Both the position numbers and the translations under genes were made by a program. 6,180 nt of DNA from an uncultured Gammaproteobacteria bacterium (GTDB lineage Bacteria > Pseudomonadota > Gammaproteobacteria > GCA-001735895): NCBI GenBank assembly GCA_945787265.1, contig CALZHS010000111.1, forward strand, positions 1 to 6,180. The letters run 5' to 3'. The notes beneath the pieces are model-generated. The model saw nothing but the letters and a program-made list of their open reading frames with translations, did not search any database and had not been told where the DNA came from. Shown here in pieces: positions 1 through 5,531 of this stretch (its first letter is position 1; each line of letters begins with the position of its first letter).

Positions 1-144
1 GTCGAGCGCGATTATATCGGCCAGATCACGGACGGTTTTGGTGTGGTCTTCGAGCGTTTCTAGCGCCTGGCGGTGAAAGACTTCGAGCGCCGGTACAACT
101 TCATGATGATCCGTTAGCCACGAGCGCGCTGCTTGTTCGGTCAT
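1..144 (-). CDS. N-terminal fragment of a probable HDOD-domain protein
   Basis: This is a partial gene: only the first 48 codons are present, with an ATG at 144-142, and the open frame runs off the left edge without a stop. The peptide begins MTEQAARSWLTD and continues with a pattern (PALEVFHRQALETLED, then TVRDLADIIALD at residues 37-48) resembling the start of HDOD domains. In those, a helix of the type 'P.LP.v..ral.ll.d' precedes 'dLA.ii..DP'. HDOD proteins are HD-related signalling proteins, mostly without the catalytic metal-binding residues, and are often found near chemotaxis, flagellar and c-di-GMP genes. It starts 6 bp after the stop of the PilZ gene on the same strand, so it is probably the fourth gene of the stator operon. 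The Shine-Dalgarno sequence is weak (an AGG within CAGGCAAG, inside the end of the PilZ gene), which suggests translational coupling. The family call is inference from a short fragment; that a gene starts here is much safer. Confidence 0.6.
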   Translation of the reverse strand, partial: MTEQAARSWLTDHHEVVPALEVFHRQALETLEDHTKTVRDLADIIALD

Positions 145-150
145 TGTCGT

Positions 151-720
151 CTAGCTTGCCTGTGAGCTGCCTAGTGATTCCATCTGCTTGCCGTGTACGT
201 GCTTGATCAGGATTTCGCGATCGGCTTCGTGCAGGTGTTCGAAATCCAGTGAAACCCGATGTTTACCCTGGTCCGCTCCCTGATCTCTCTCGATCTTTAC
301 AACACGGGCAATGATGACAAGCCTGAAACCTGAGGGCAATAGTTTTAACTTCAGTTCTACCAGTGCATCCTGCTCCGGAACCTGGTCGTCGCAATAGGCG
401 ATTCCCTGTGCGCTGAGGTTTACCGATTTCTTTATCATCGCGTGGTCGTTGTCGTCGCCGACGAGCCTGTTAGTGAGGCGTTCGATCTGTTTTTCAAGCA
501 CCACGAGATAACGCCCCAGTTCCGGCATTTTGCCATCGATCTTGTGGCGATCGGCGATATGCTGTTCGATTTGAAAATTGAAGTTATTGCGAATCGAAAA
601 CGCATGCTCGTTTTCCCAGAAGTCTGCGAGACGTGCGTCGGTTTCCGCCTCGCTGATCTGCTCGACCGCGAGTGAGGCCTCGTCGTTAACCCGGTAATAG
701 CGCCGTCTTTCGCTGCTCAT
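151..720 (-). CDS. PilZ-domain protein with long helical insert; probable c-di-GMP receptor
   Basis: The protein has 189 residues, no signal peptide and no membrane segment, so it should be cytoplasmic. Both halves of the PilZ c-di-GMP signature are visible: an arginine cluster at the N terminus (RRRYYR, residues 5-10, with R6 and R10 forming RxxxR) and NLSAQG at 101-106 (NxSxxG). Beta-strand-like stretches follow (VELKLKLLP 121-129, FRLVIIARVVKIE 132-144, HRVSLDFEHL 154-163), as expected of a PilZ barrel. In canonical PilZ domains the two motifs are roughly 20-30 residues apart. Here about 90 residues separate them, and the insert (about 25-90) looks helical and partly coiled-coil (for example LVVLEKQIERLTNRL, 72-86). 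This resembles the 'atypical/tetrameric' PilZ class known from xanthomonads, although here both ligand motifs look intact. It lies 15 bp after pomB with a strong GGAGG (728-732) 7 nt before the ATG. The context suggests c-di-GMP control of the flagellar stator; that role is inferred. Confidence 0.87.
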   Translation of the reverse strand: MSSERRRYYRVNDEASLAVEQISEAETDARLADFWENEHAFSIRNNFNFQIEQHIADRHKIDGKMPELGRYLVVLEKQIERLTNRLVGDDNDHAMIKKSVNLSAQGIAYCDDQVPEQDALVELKLKLLPSGFRLVIIARVVKIERDQGADQGKHRVSLDFEHLHEADREILIKHVHGKQMESLGSSQAS

Positions 721-735
721 AGTGGAGCCTCCAGC

Positions 736-1647
736 CTAGCCATCGGGCTCTTGAACATAATCGACATTGAGTGCAGGGGAGTCTCCCGCAATCGCACTCC
801 GGTTGCCATGCAGTACGCTAATTTCTACACGACGGTTCTTGGCGCGATTTTCCCAGCTGTCGTTGGGCACGATGGGTTCATGGTCGGCAAGTGCGCGGAT
901 TTCCATGCGCTCGGGATCAACGTCACCTTCCTGGATAAAATAGTGCACCACGCTTGCCGCGCGCGCCGCCGACAGGTCCCAGTTGGAGCGAAACCTCTGC
1001 GTCTCGATCGGGATGTCGTCGGTATGCCCGGCGACGACAAAGTGTCCATCGCGTTGATTGAGGACGTTGGCAATCAGTTTGAGTATGGGCAGAAATTCCT
1101 GCTGCAACTCAGCATAACCTGAGCCGAAGGAACCGCGTTCGCGAATTCGTATCAGCACCCGGTCGTTAAAGGCTTCGATTTCGAGCAGGCCTTCGCCGAT
1201 CGCCTCGGACAGCTCGTCCTGCAGCTCTTCGGCTTCTGCCTGCGCTTCGCGTTGTGCTTTTTGCTGGGCGATCGCCTCGGCCTCGGCTTCGCCCATGCCG
1301 CCGTCGTTGCGTGATTTTGAATCGTTGAAGTCGAGGTTGGTCTTGGTGTCGTCGGTAGTTTTTTCACGCATGATTTCGAGTGGCGTGACCTCGGTCGGTT
1401 TGCCGGGGCTGTATTGCTTGGCGATAACGCTGGTGCCTTTGGGAATTTCAGTAGCCTTGACGATGCGCTGCACGCCGAATGCAAGCTTCATCGCGCCGGC
1501 AACCTGTTTGTACTTGAGTACATCCATTTCCGCAAACGACAGTAACAGTACGAAAAAACACATCAACAGGGCCATCATGTCGGCGAAGGTTGCGAGCCAG
1601 GGGGGTAGACCTTTCTCGCAGGGAGGGCAATCGCATTCTTCGCTCAT
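736..1647 (-). CDS. pomB: PomB, sodium-type flagellar stator protein (MotB family)
   Basis: PomB anchors the stator to peptidoglycan and carries the ion-binding aspartate of the Na+ channel, acting in the inner membrane and periplasm. The 303 residues show the family order. A short cytoplasmic N terminus has a CDCPP motif (5-9). One membrane helix (about 21-38) carries the essential Asp in TFADMM (D23, matching D24 of Vibrio PomB). A plug-like segment ending KLAFGVQ (54-60) follows, then a low-complexity Ala/Glu/Gln linker (about 118-148). Last comes an OmpA-like peptidoglycan-binding domain (about 160-278) with GHTD (207-210), RSNWDLSAARA (220-230) and NRAKNRRVEIS (267-277). The CDCPP start and the segments FFVLLLSFAEMDVLK and IPKGTSVIA are much closer to Vibrio PomB than to proton-type MotB. 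The ATG lies 10 bp after pomA, with AGGAG (1655-1659) overlapping the pomA stop and 7 nt before the start, so the two are translated together. Confidence 0.94.
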   Translation of the reverse strand: MSEECDCPPCEKGLPPWLATFADMMALLMCFFVLLLSFAEMDVLKYKQVAGAMKLAFGVQRIVKATEIPKGTSVIAKQYSPGKPTEVTPLEIMREKTTDDTKTNLDFNDSKSRNDGGMGEAEAEAIAQQKAQREAQAEAEELQDELSEAIGEGLLEIEAFNDRVLIRIRERGSFGSGYAELQQEFLPILKLIANVLNQRDGHFVVAGHTDDIPIETQRFRSNWDLSAARAASVVHYFIQEGDVDPERMEIRALADHEPIVPNDSWENRAKNRRVEISVLHGNRSAIAGDSPALNVDYVQEPDG

Positions 1648-1657
1648 TGCACAGCTC

Positions 1658-2413
1658 CTATTCTTCTTCCTGGCGTTTGCTTTCCGGGAGGTATGCGTTC
1701 AGCAGTTGCTTCAGAACCCGGGGATTGGTGCCTTCCTGGATGCCGTTTATCGACTCCAGGATCAGGTCCTTGTTGAGTTTTTCGTAGCCACTGATCAGGA
1801 TCAACTTCTCTGCCAACGGCGAGGCGAAGGCGTTGGCGATTATCGCGCCATAAAGTGTGGTGAGCAGTGCAACCGCCATCGCAGGCCCGATAGCAGCCGG
1901 ATCAGACATATTCGCCAGCATTTGCACCAGCCCGATCAGGGTTCCGATCATGCCCATCGCCGGGGCATAGACGGCCATCGCCTTGAACATATCGGCGCCC
2001 TTGGTGTGGCGTTCGATCGACATGTTGATGTCCTTGGCCAGCAATCCCTTGACAACCTCGGGGGCATGCCCGTCGATACAGAGCCCGATACCGCGTTCCA
2101 GGAAGCCATTACCGATATCGCGGCCCTCGAGTGCGAGAATGCCTTCCTTGCGCGCAATATTGGCGAGTTCGACCGACTCGTCGATCAGGTTCTGCGGTGC
2201 ATCGAGTTTGTAAAAGAAGCCTTTCAGGCCAATTTTGAAGGATCCGAGGAAATTTCCGATGGTGACGCGCATCAGGGTTACAGCGAAGGTACCGCCGACA
2301 ACGATTAGCAGTGAAGGCGCATTGACGAACAGGACAAAGGGGCCACCCAGGCTGATAGCCGCTGCGAGAATGACGTAGGCCAGTATGAATCCAACAATTG
2401 TTGCGATGTCCAC
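1658..2413 (-). CDS. pomA: PomA, sodium-type flagellar stator channel protein (MotA family)
   Basis: PomA forms the ring around a PomB dimer in the inner membrane and passes Na+-driven torque to the rotor protein FliG. The 251 residues match the usual length of about 253 for Vibrio PomA. Four membrane helices are apparent (about 3-24, 30-50, 148-170, 178-200), with a large cytoplasmic loop between the second and third. In that loop R88-K89 and E96 are kept (ARKEGILALE), residues implicated in contact with FliG. The motif APAMGMIGTLIGLV (150-163) contains the conserved P151. T158 and T185-T186 are present, and T158 and T186 are reported Na+-coordinating positions in Vibrio PomA, which supports Na+ use. 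Differences from Vibrio as I recall it are N31 for D31, V148 for D148, and G97/D99 for E97/E99. The start is GTG, chosen because AGGAG sits 7 nt upstream. It is the first gene of the operon, behind a sigma-28-like promoter. Confidence 0.95.
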   Translation of the reverse strand: MDIATIVGFILAYVILAAAISLGGPFVLFVNAPSLLIVVGGTFAVTLMRVTIGNFLGSFKIGLKGFFYKLDAPQNLIDESVELANIARKEGILALEGRDIGNGFLERGIGLCIDGHAPEVVKGLLAKDINMSIERHTKGADMFKAMAVYAPAMGMIGTLIGLVQMLANMSDPAAIGPAMAVALLTTLYGAIIANAFASPLAEKLILISGYEKLNKDLILESINGIQEGTNPRVLKQLLNAYLPESKRQEEE

Positions 2414-2420
2414 CCAGTTG

Positions 2421-2425
2421 CTCCT
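2421..2425 (-). promoter_or_regulatory. Shine-Dalgarno site fixing the GTG start of pomA
   Basis: On the minus strand the sequence reads AGGAG followed by 7 nt and then GTG GAC ATC (Met-Asp-Ile). No in-frame ATG gives a better N terminus, and MDIATIVGF aligns with the known PomA start (MDLATLLG in Vibrio, from memory). The GTG at 2413 is therefore the start. Confidence 0.85.
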
Positions 2426-2489
2426 GCTTGCTAACCTGTGATCGAGTAAATAGCGTCATGTGCAGAGTTATGACTCTACCCGTATAGCT

Positions 2490-2516
2490 TTATCGGTCAC
2501 GAGGGCGAATTCTTTA
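2490..2516 (-). promoter_or_regulatory. Sigma-28 (FliA) flagellar promoter of the pomAB operon
   Basis: On the minus strand the -35 element is TAAAGAAT (2516-2509), followed by exactly 11 nt, then the -10 element ACCGATAA (2497-2490). The established FliA consensus is TAAAGTTT-N11-GCCGATAA, so the match is 6 of 8 and 7 of 8 with ideal spacing. It points directly at pomA, 76 bp upstream of the GTG. Transcription would start near 2482-2483, leaving a leader of about 70 nt. Stator genes are typical late, FliA-dependent flagellar genes, so position and content agree. Confidence 0.88.
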
Positions 2517-2541
2517 GTCGCAAATTAGAATTAAATAGGAG

Positions 2542-2567
2542 AAATGACGCCCTTGAGAGCGTTATTT
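2542..2567 (-). terminator. Probable intrinsic terminator after the HExxH gene
   Basis: A stem-loop begins 10 nt after the stop of the HExxH protein gene. On the minus strand AAATAACGCTC pairs with GGGCGTCATTT around a TCAA loop, with one A-C mismatch and one G-U pair. It is flanked by A-rich sequence before and a modest T-rich run after (ATTTCTCCTATTT). It would end the mazG-tetR-HExxH transcript before the flagellar promoter. The T-tract is interrupted, so termination may be partial. The stem is also terminator-like on the plus strand (followed by TATTTTG), but no plus-strand gene ends here. Confidence 0.55.
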
Positions 2568-2576
2568 TGGGCCGCG

Positions 2577-3083
2577 TTACGCCTGCTTCAATCGGGACAG
2601 GTCTTGCTGCCGCAAATCGACCAGGTCACGGCTCGCGAGCCAGCACAAAGCATCTCCTGCGTCATGTTCGAACCAGGCCCTGCTAGAGCCGAGACGGAAA
2701 CTGTAGCCCCAGGTATCCATGTCGATGAACATGCGCTCACGCCCCAACCCGCTGATCTCATCTGCCAGCAGCACTTGCAGGTAGCAAACCGCGCTTTCCT
2801 CGGCGTCGTCACTGCCCGCATCGGTATCAATGCTTCGCCGTCGTGCCGGGTCCAGGCAGATATAGTGACATGCTTCGTGCAGAATCGAATGGATCGGCGT
2901 GTCGCTGCGGGCGTATAGCCGGTCACCCTTGCGCCCGGCTTCTTCCTCCCCCCAGTAGCTGTATGGAATGGGATCGGCGTCTTTACAGTGATTTAGTTGC
3001 AAACCGAACCGGGTCAGTAGCTGGCACAGCTCCGTGATATCAATATCGGCAAGGCGCAGTACCCCCGGTGGATCAGTCGGCAT
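2577..3083 (-). CDS. Uncharacterised HExxH protein, probable zinc metallopeptidase fold
   Basis: I do not know a named function for this family. With the ATG at 3083 the protein has 168 residues, no signal peptide and no membrane helix, so it should be cytoplasmic. It contains HEACHY (residues 69-74), an HExxH zinc-binding motif preceded by the hydrophobic helix start PIHSIL. DAEESAVCYLQ follows at 94-104; E95 or E96, about 22 residues after the second His, could be the third zinc ligand as in gluzincins. Other recognisable blocks are PIPYSYWGEEEAG (39-50), LYARSDTP (56-63) and the aromatic DTWGYSFRLGSSRAWFEHDA (123-142). The gene overlaps the TetR stop by 11 bp (ATG at 3083, TetR stop at 3073), which indicates translational coupling. 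A TTG-started form from 3104 would add seven residues but lacks support. The metal site is read from sequence; protease activity is inference, and the fold may have another role. Confidence 0.8.
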   Translation of the reverse strand: MPTDPPGVLRLADIDITELCQLLTRFGLQLNHCKDADPIPYSYWGEEEAGRKGDRLYARSDTPIHSILHEACHYICLDPARRRSIDTDAGSDDAEESAVCYLQVLLADEISGLGRERMFIDMDTWGYSFRLGSSRAWFEHDAGDALCWLASRDLVDLRQQDLSRLKQA

Positions 3084-3660
3084 AAGCCTGCAGCAGTTTG
3101 CCAATGGTTTGTTGCAAGCGCCACCATTCCTCGGTCTTGTACTGCTGTGACTGGTTGCGGGTGCGAATGATCAGGTAATTGATGGCAGCGCCAAATACGC
3201 CGAGCGCACCGCCGATGTCAATATTCGGTTGATGGTAGAGCGCGCGCACACGTTTAACCAGGTCCATACCGCGTTCGCTGCGAATGCGTGCCAGGGTATT
3301 GGTCAGGTTGTTTTGCGCTGACATTTCCCAGGCCATGATTTCAAGCGTTAGCGGGCGCGCTTCCAGTGCCGCGACGTAACGATTTAGCAGGCGCTGCAGG
3401 AAGTCGGGTAGCGCGATGGCGGCACAGTCGGCAGCTGTTTCGGTGATAATTTCTTCCACCTCCCACCACAGCGTCGTGGTCTCTGCAAACGCCAGCAGTA
3501 ATTCATCGAAACCGCCGAAATAACGATAAATCAATACCTTGTCGCAACCCGCCTGGCGTGCAATGGCGTTAACGCCGACCGCCGGATATCCCTGTTCGAG
3601 TAAAATCGAACCCACGGCGTTGAGGATTCGCTGCTCGGTTTTCAGCCTGCTGCGCGTCAT
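3073..3660 (-). CDS. TetR-family transcriptional regulator
   Basis: This is a one-component repressor-type regulator of 195 residues, a normal length for the family. The N-terminal DNA-binding domain is clear. A first helix (TEQRILNAVGSILLEQGYPAVGV, about 8-30) is followed by the helix-turn-helix NAIARQAGCDKVLIYRYF (31-48) and the usual continuation GGFDELLLAFAE (49-60). The C-terminal helical part (about 65-195) should form the dimer and ligand pocket. It has an aromatic patch at TTTLWWEVEEI (61-71) and no motif that identifies a ligand. It starts 10 bp after the mazG stop with AAAGGT overlapping that stop, so it is probably co-transcribed with mazG. It overlaps the following HExxH gene by 11 bp. 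TetR proteins often control their own neighbourhood, but I see no convincing palindromic operator next to it. Its target is unknown. Confidence 0.92.
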   Translation of the reverse strand: MTRSRLKTEQRILNAVGSILLEQGYPAVGVNAIARQAGCDKVLIYRYFGGFDELLLAFAETTTLWWEVEEIITETAADCAAIALPDFLQRLLNRYVAALEARPLTLEIMAWEMSAQNNLTNTLARIRSERGMDLVKRVRALYHQPNIDIGGALGVFGAAINYLIIRTRNQSQQYKTEEWWRLQQTIGKLLQAYAD

Positions 3661-3670
3661 GTTTTACCTT

Positions 3671-4453
3671 TCATCCGACACTGTTCTTGGATTCCTGCCA
3701 GAATTGCTCCATGCGTTCGAGCTGTTGCTGGTCCATTTCAATACCGGCACTCGCCATTTGCTGTTGCACGTAGGCAAAGCGACGCAGGAATTTTCGGTTG
3801 GTGTTGCGCAGCGACATCTCGGCGTTGACCCTTGCATGACGGGCAAGATTAACGCAAACGAACATCAGGTCTCCGATCTCGTCGCTGATAGCCTCGCGGT
3901 CGCCGGAATTGAAAGCATGCTTCAACTCTGCCAGCTCCTCTTCAAGTTTATCGAAAACCGGGTTTATGTCGGGCCAGTCGAAGCCGAAAGTTGCGGCATC
4001 CTTCTGTATCTGACGGGCACGATAAATGGCAGAGTTCGTGCCCGGATCACTGCCCAGGTCGGTCTTTGCCTGCGCCGATTTTTCCTGTTGCTTGATTTCT
4101 CGCCACTGTTGAGACAGGGTTTCGTCACTGAACACCTGGTCGCGCGTTTCACCGAAGACGTGCGGATGACGGCGTAACATTTTATCGGTAATCCCCTGGG
4201 CGACATCGTCGAACGTGAATTGACCCTTTTCTTCGGCAATTCGGGCGTGAAATACAATATTAAACAGCAGGTCACCCAATTCCTCCTTCAGGTTCTGGGT
4301 GTCGTCGCGCTCGATTGCATCGAGTAACTCGTGGGTTTCGTCGAGCGTGTAACCCGCGATCGAGGCGCTGGTCTGACGAATATCCCAAGGACAGCCGTTA
4401 TCGGGGTGACGCAGGTCCTTCATTACCTGCAGCAGGTTTTCGATTGCACTCAT
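3671..4453 (-). CDS. mazG: MazG nucleoside triphosphate pyrophosphohydrolase
   Basis: MazG hydrolyses (d)NTPs to the monophosphate and pyrophosphate, cleaning the nucleotide pool; in E. coli it also affects (p)ppGpp levels. The 260 residues from the ATG at 4453 match E. coli MazG (263). Both tandem MazG domains are present. The first has CPWD (21-24), DETHELLDAI (38-47) and KEELGDLLFNIVFHA (56-70), with metal-binding E39/E42 and E58/D61. The second has KLEEELAELKHA (169-180) and DEIGDLMFVCVNLARH (191-206), with E173/E176 and E192/D195. The C-terminal family block NTNRKFLRRF is at 217-226. The frame stays open upstream to a TTG at 4528, but the homologous N terminus is MSAIENLLQVM, so the ATG at 4453 is chosen. 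The Shine-Dalgarno sequence is weak. It is the first gene of a minus-strand operon with tetR and the HExxH gene, divergent from amgK. Confidence 0.97.
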   Translation of the reverse strand: MSAIENLLQVMKDLRHPDNGCPWDIRQTSASIAGYTLDETHELLDAIERDDTQNLKEELGDLLFNIVFHARIAEEKGQFTFDDVAQGITDKMLRRHPHVFGETRDQVFSDETLSQQWREIKQQEKSAQAKTDLGSDPGTNSAIYRARQIQKDAATFGFDWPDINPVFDKLEEELAELKHAFNSGDREAISDEIGDLMFVCVNLARHARVNAEMSLRNTNRKFLRRFAYVQQQMASAGIEMDQQQLERMEQFWQESKNSVG

Positions 4454-4461
4454 CTGTTCTA

Positions 4462-4491
4462 TTGCGTTTGGGTAATCAAAACCCGGATAAT
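4462..4491 (+). promoter_or_regulatory. Candidate sigma-70 promoter of amgK-murU, overlapping a mazG -10
   Basis: On the plus strand TTGCGT (4462-4467), an 18-nt spacer and GATAAT (4486-4491) form a plausible sigma-70 promoter, with a start near 4498, about 30 nt before the amgK ATG. The same AT-rich element read on the minus strand gives TATTAT (4492-4487), a good -10 for mazG but without a clear -35. The -10 sits between two CCGG half-sites (CCGG, 6 nt, CCGG). This is assigned by pattern only. Confidence 0.45.
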
Positions 4492-4528
4492 ACCGGCCTT
4501 TTAACAGAATCGCAGCCGCAACCGCCAA

Positions 4529-5524
4529 ATGAGCGACAGATCGACACGATTAAAGCAATGGCTGGATCAACTCGGCTATCGGGATTACAGACTGGAACGG
4601 GCTTCGGAGGATGCCAGTTTTCGTTCTTATCTGAGGCTGCAAACAGGCGATGGATCACTTATTGTTATGGATGCGCCGCCGCAGAAGGAATCCTGCGAGC
4701 CGTTTATCAGGGTGGCTCGAAAACTGCTCGCTGCCGGACTTAACGCGCCCGAGATTATTGCGAGTAATCTCGATGCGGGATTCCTGCTGCTGACCGACTT
4801 CGGTCGTGACGACTACCTGTCGCAGTTAAACCCGCAAACCGAGGGGGCGCTCTACGCGGAAGCGCTCGCGGCCCTGCTGATGATGCAAACCTCGATTAGC
4901 GCCGATGATCTACCGCCCTATGATGAAGCGCTGTTAAACCAGGAGATGGACCTTTTTCACGACTGGTTCCTGCAGAGGCTGCAGGGTATTTCGCTCGACC
5001 AGCAGCAACAGGCGAACTGGCATTCGCTCAAACGGGCGCTGGTAGAAAATGCCCTGGCCCAGCCGCAGGTGTTCGTGCACCGCGATTACCATTCGCGTAA
5101 CCTGATGAAAGTCGATACGCAAAATCCCGGGATCCTGGATTTTCAGGACGCGGTGAAAGGGCCGGTTACCTATGACCTGGTTTCGCTGCTGCGCGATTGC
5201 TATATCGCCTGGCCCGCGGAACGTGTCGATCAACTGGCACTGGATTACTACGAGCTTGCACGTGCCAGCGATCTGGTTGACGTCGAGGCTGCACAATTCA
5301 GGCGCTGGTTCAACCTGATGGGACTGCAGCGCCATCTCAAGGCCATCGGAATATTCTCGCGTCTCAATATCCGTGACGGCAAGCCACGCTACCTCGAAGA
5401 TATTCCGCGCACGCTAGAATACGTTAAGCAGGTGAGCGCCGCGGAAGATTCAATGGCGGGCTTATTTTCGATCATCGAACAGTTAAACCTGAGTCAGCGG
5501 GTTGAAGCGCTGATGGCGCGGTGA
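4529..5524 (+). CDS. amgK: AmgK, N-acetylmuramate/N-acetylglucosamine anomeric kinase
   Basis: AmgK uses ATP to phosphorylate the anomeric position of MurNAc (and GlcNAc) released from recycled peptidoglycan, giving MurNAc-alpha-1-phosphate for MurU; it acts in the cytoplasm. The 331 residues belong to the aminoglycoside-phosphotransferase/choline-kinase fold. The N-lobe starts LKQWLDQLGY (8-17) and has a SEDASFRSYLRL block (26-37) and LIVMDAPP (44-51). The linker reads GFLLLTDFGRDDYL (84-97). The catalytic loop is VHRDYHSRNLM (183-193) with H184, D186 and N191. The metal-binding DFQDAVKGPVTYDLVSLLRD (204-223) has D204. The assignment within this large fold rests on overall resemblance to AmgK and on murU starting 7 bp downstream, the standard pairing. 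No Shine-Dalgarno sequence is visible before the ATG (CAACCGCCAA). It is divergent from mazG, whereas in Pseudomonas the pair lies next to lptD-surA. Confidence 0.93.
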   Translation: MSDRSTRLKQWLDQLGYRDYRLERASEDASFRSYLRLQTGDGSLIVMDAPPQKESCEPFIRVARKLLAAGLNAPEIIASNLDAGFLLLTDFGRDDYLSQLNPQTEGALYAEALAALLMMQTSISADDLPPYDEALLNQEMDLFHDWFLQRLQGISLDQQQQANWHSLKRALVENALAQPQVFVHRDYHSRNLMKVDTQNPGILDFQDAVKGPVTYDLVSLLRDCYIAWPAERVDQLALDYYELARASDLVDVEAAQFRRWFNLMGLQRHLKAIGIFSRLNIRDGKPRYLEDIPRTLEYVKQVSAAEDSMAGLFSIIEQLNLSQRVEALMAR

Positions 5525-5531
5525 AAAATCC

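Noticed and set aside
1268..1275. GCGATCGC octamers (also near 5716) as a possible repeated element
   Set aside because: Only two copies in 6 kb, both inside coding sequence and explained by codon choice; no spacing or strand pattern.
1295..2308. A 337-codon open frame on the plus strand opposite pomA and pomB
   Set aside because: It is fully antisense to two certain genes, shows no recognisable domain, and has a low-complexity composition (many Arg, His, Gln) typical of a shadow frame in GC-rich DNA.
736..2413. Proton-type MotA/MotB as the stator identity
   Set aside because: The PomA length near 250, T158/T186 in PomA and the CDCPP start with FAEMDVLK in PomB all fit the Na+-type pair better than the longer proton-type MotA.
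3084..3104. TTG start at 3104 for the HExxH protein
   Set aside because: It adds only MANCCRL, enlarges the overlap with tetR to 32 bp and has no ribosome site; the ATG at 3083 with an 11-bp overlap is the usual coupled arrangement.
3539..4177. A 212-codon open frame on the plus strand opposite mazG and tetR
   Set aside because: It is antisense to confidently identified genes, has no domain, and lacks a ribosome site or promoter.
4454..4528. A 25-residue N-terminal extension of MazG from a TTG at 4528
   Set aside because: The frame is open, but the extension is not part of known MazG proteins, while MSAIENLLQVM from the ATG at 4453 gives the usual start and length. It would also remove the divergent promoter region.
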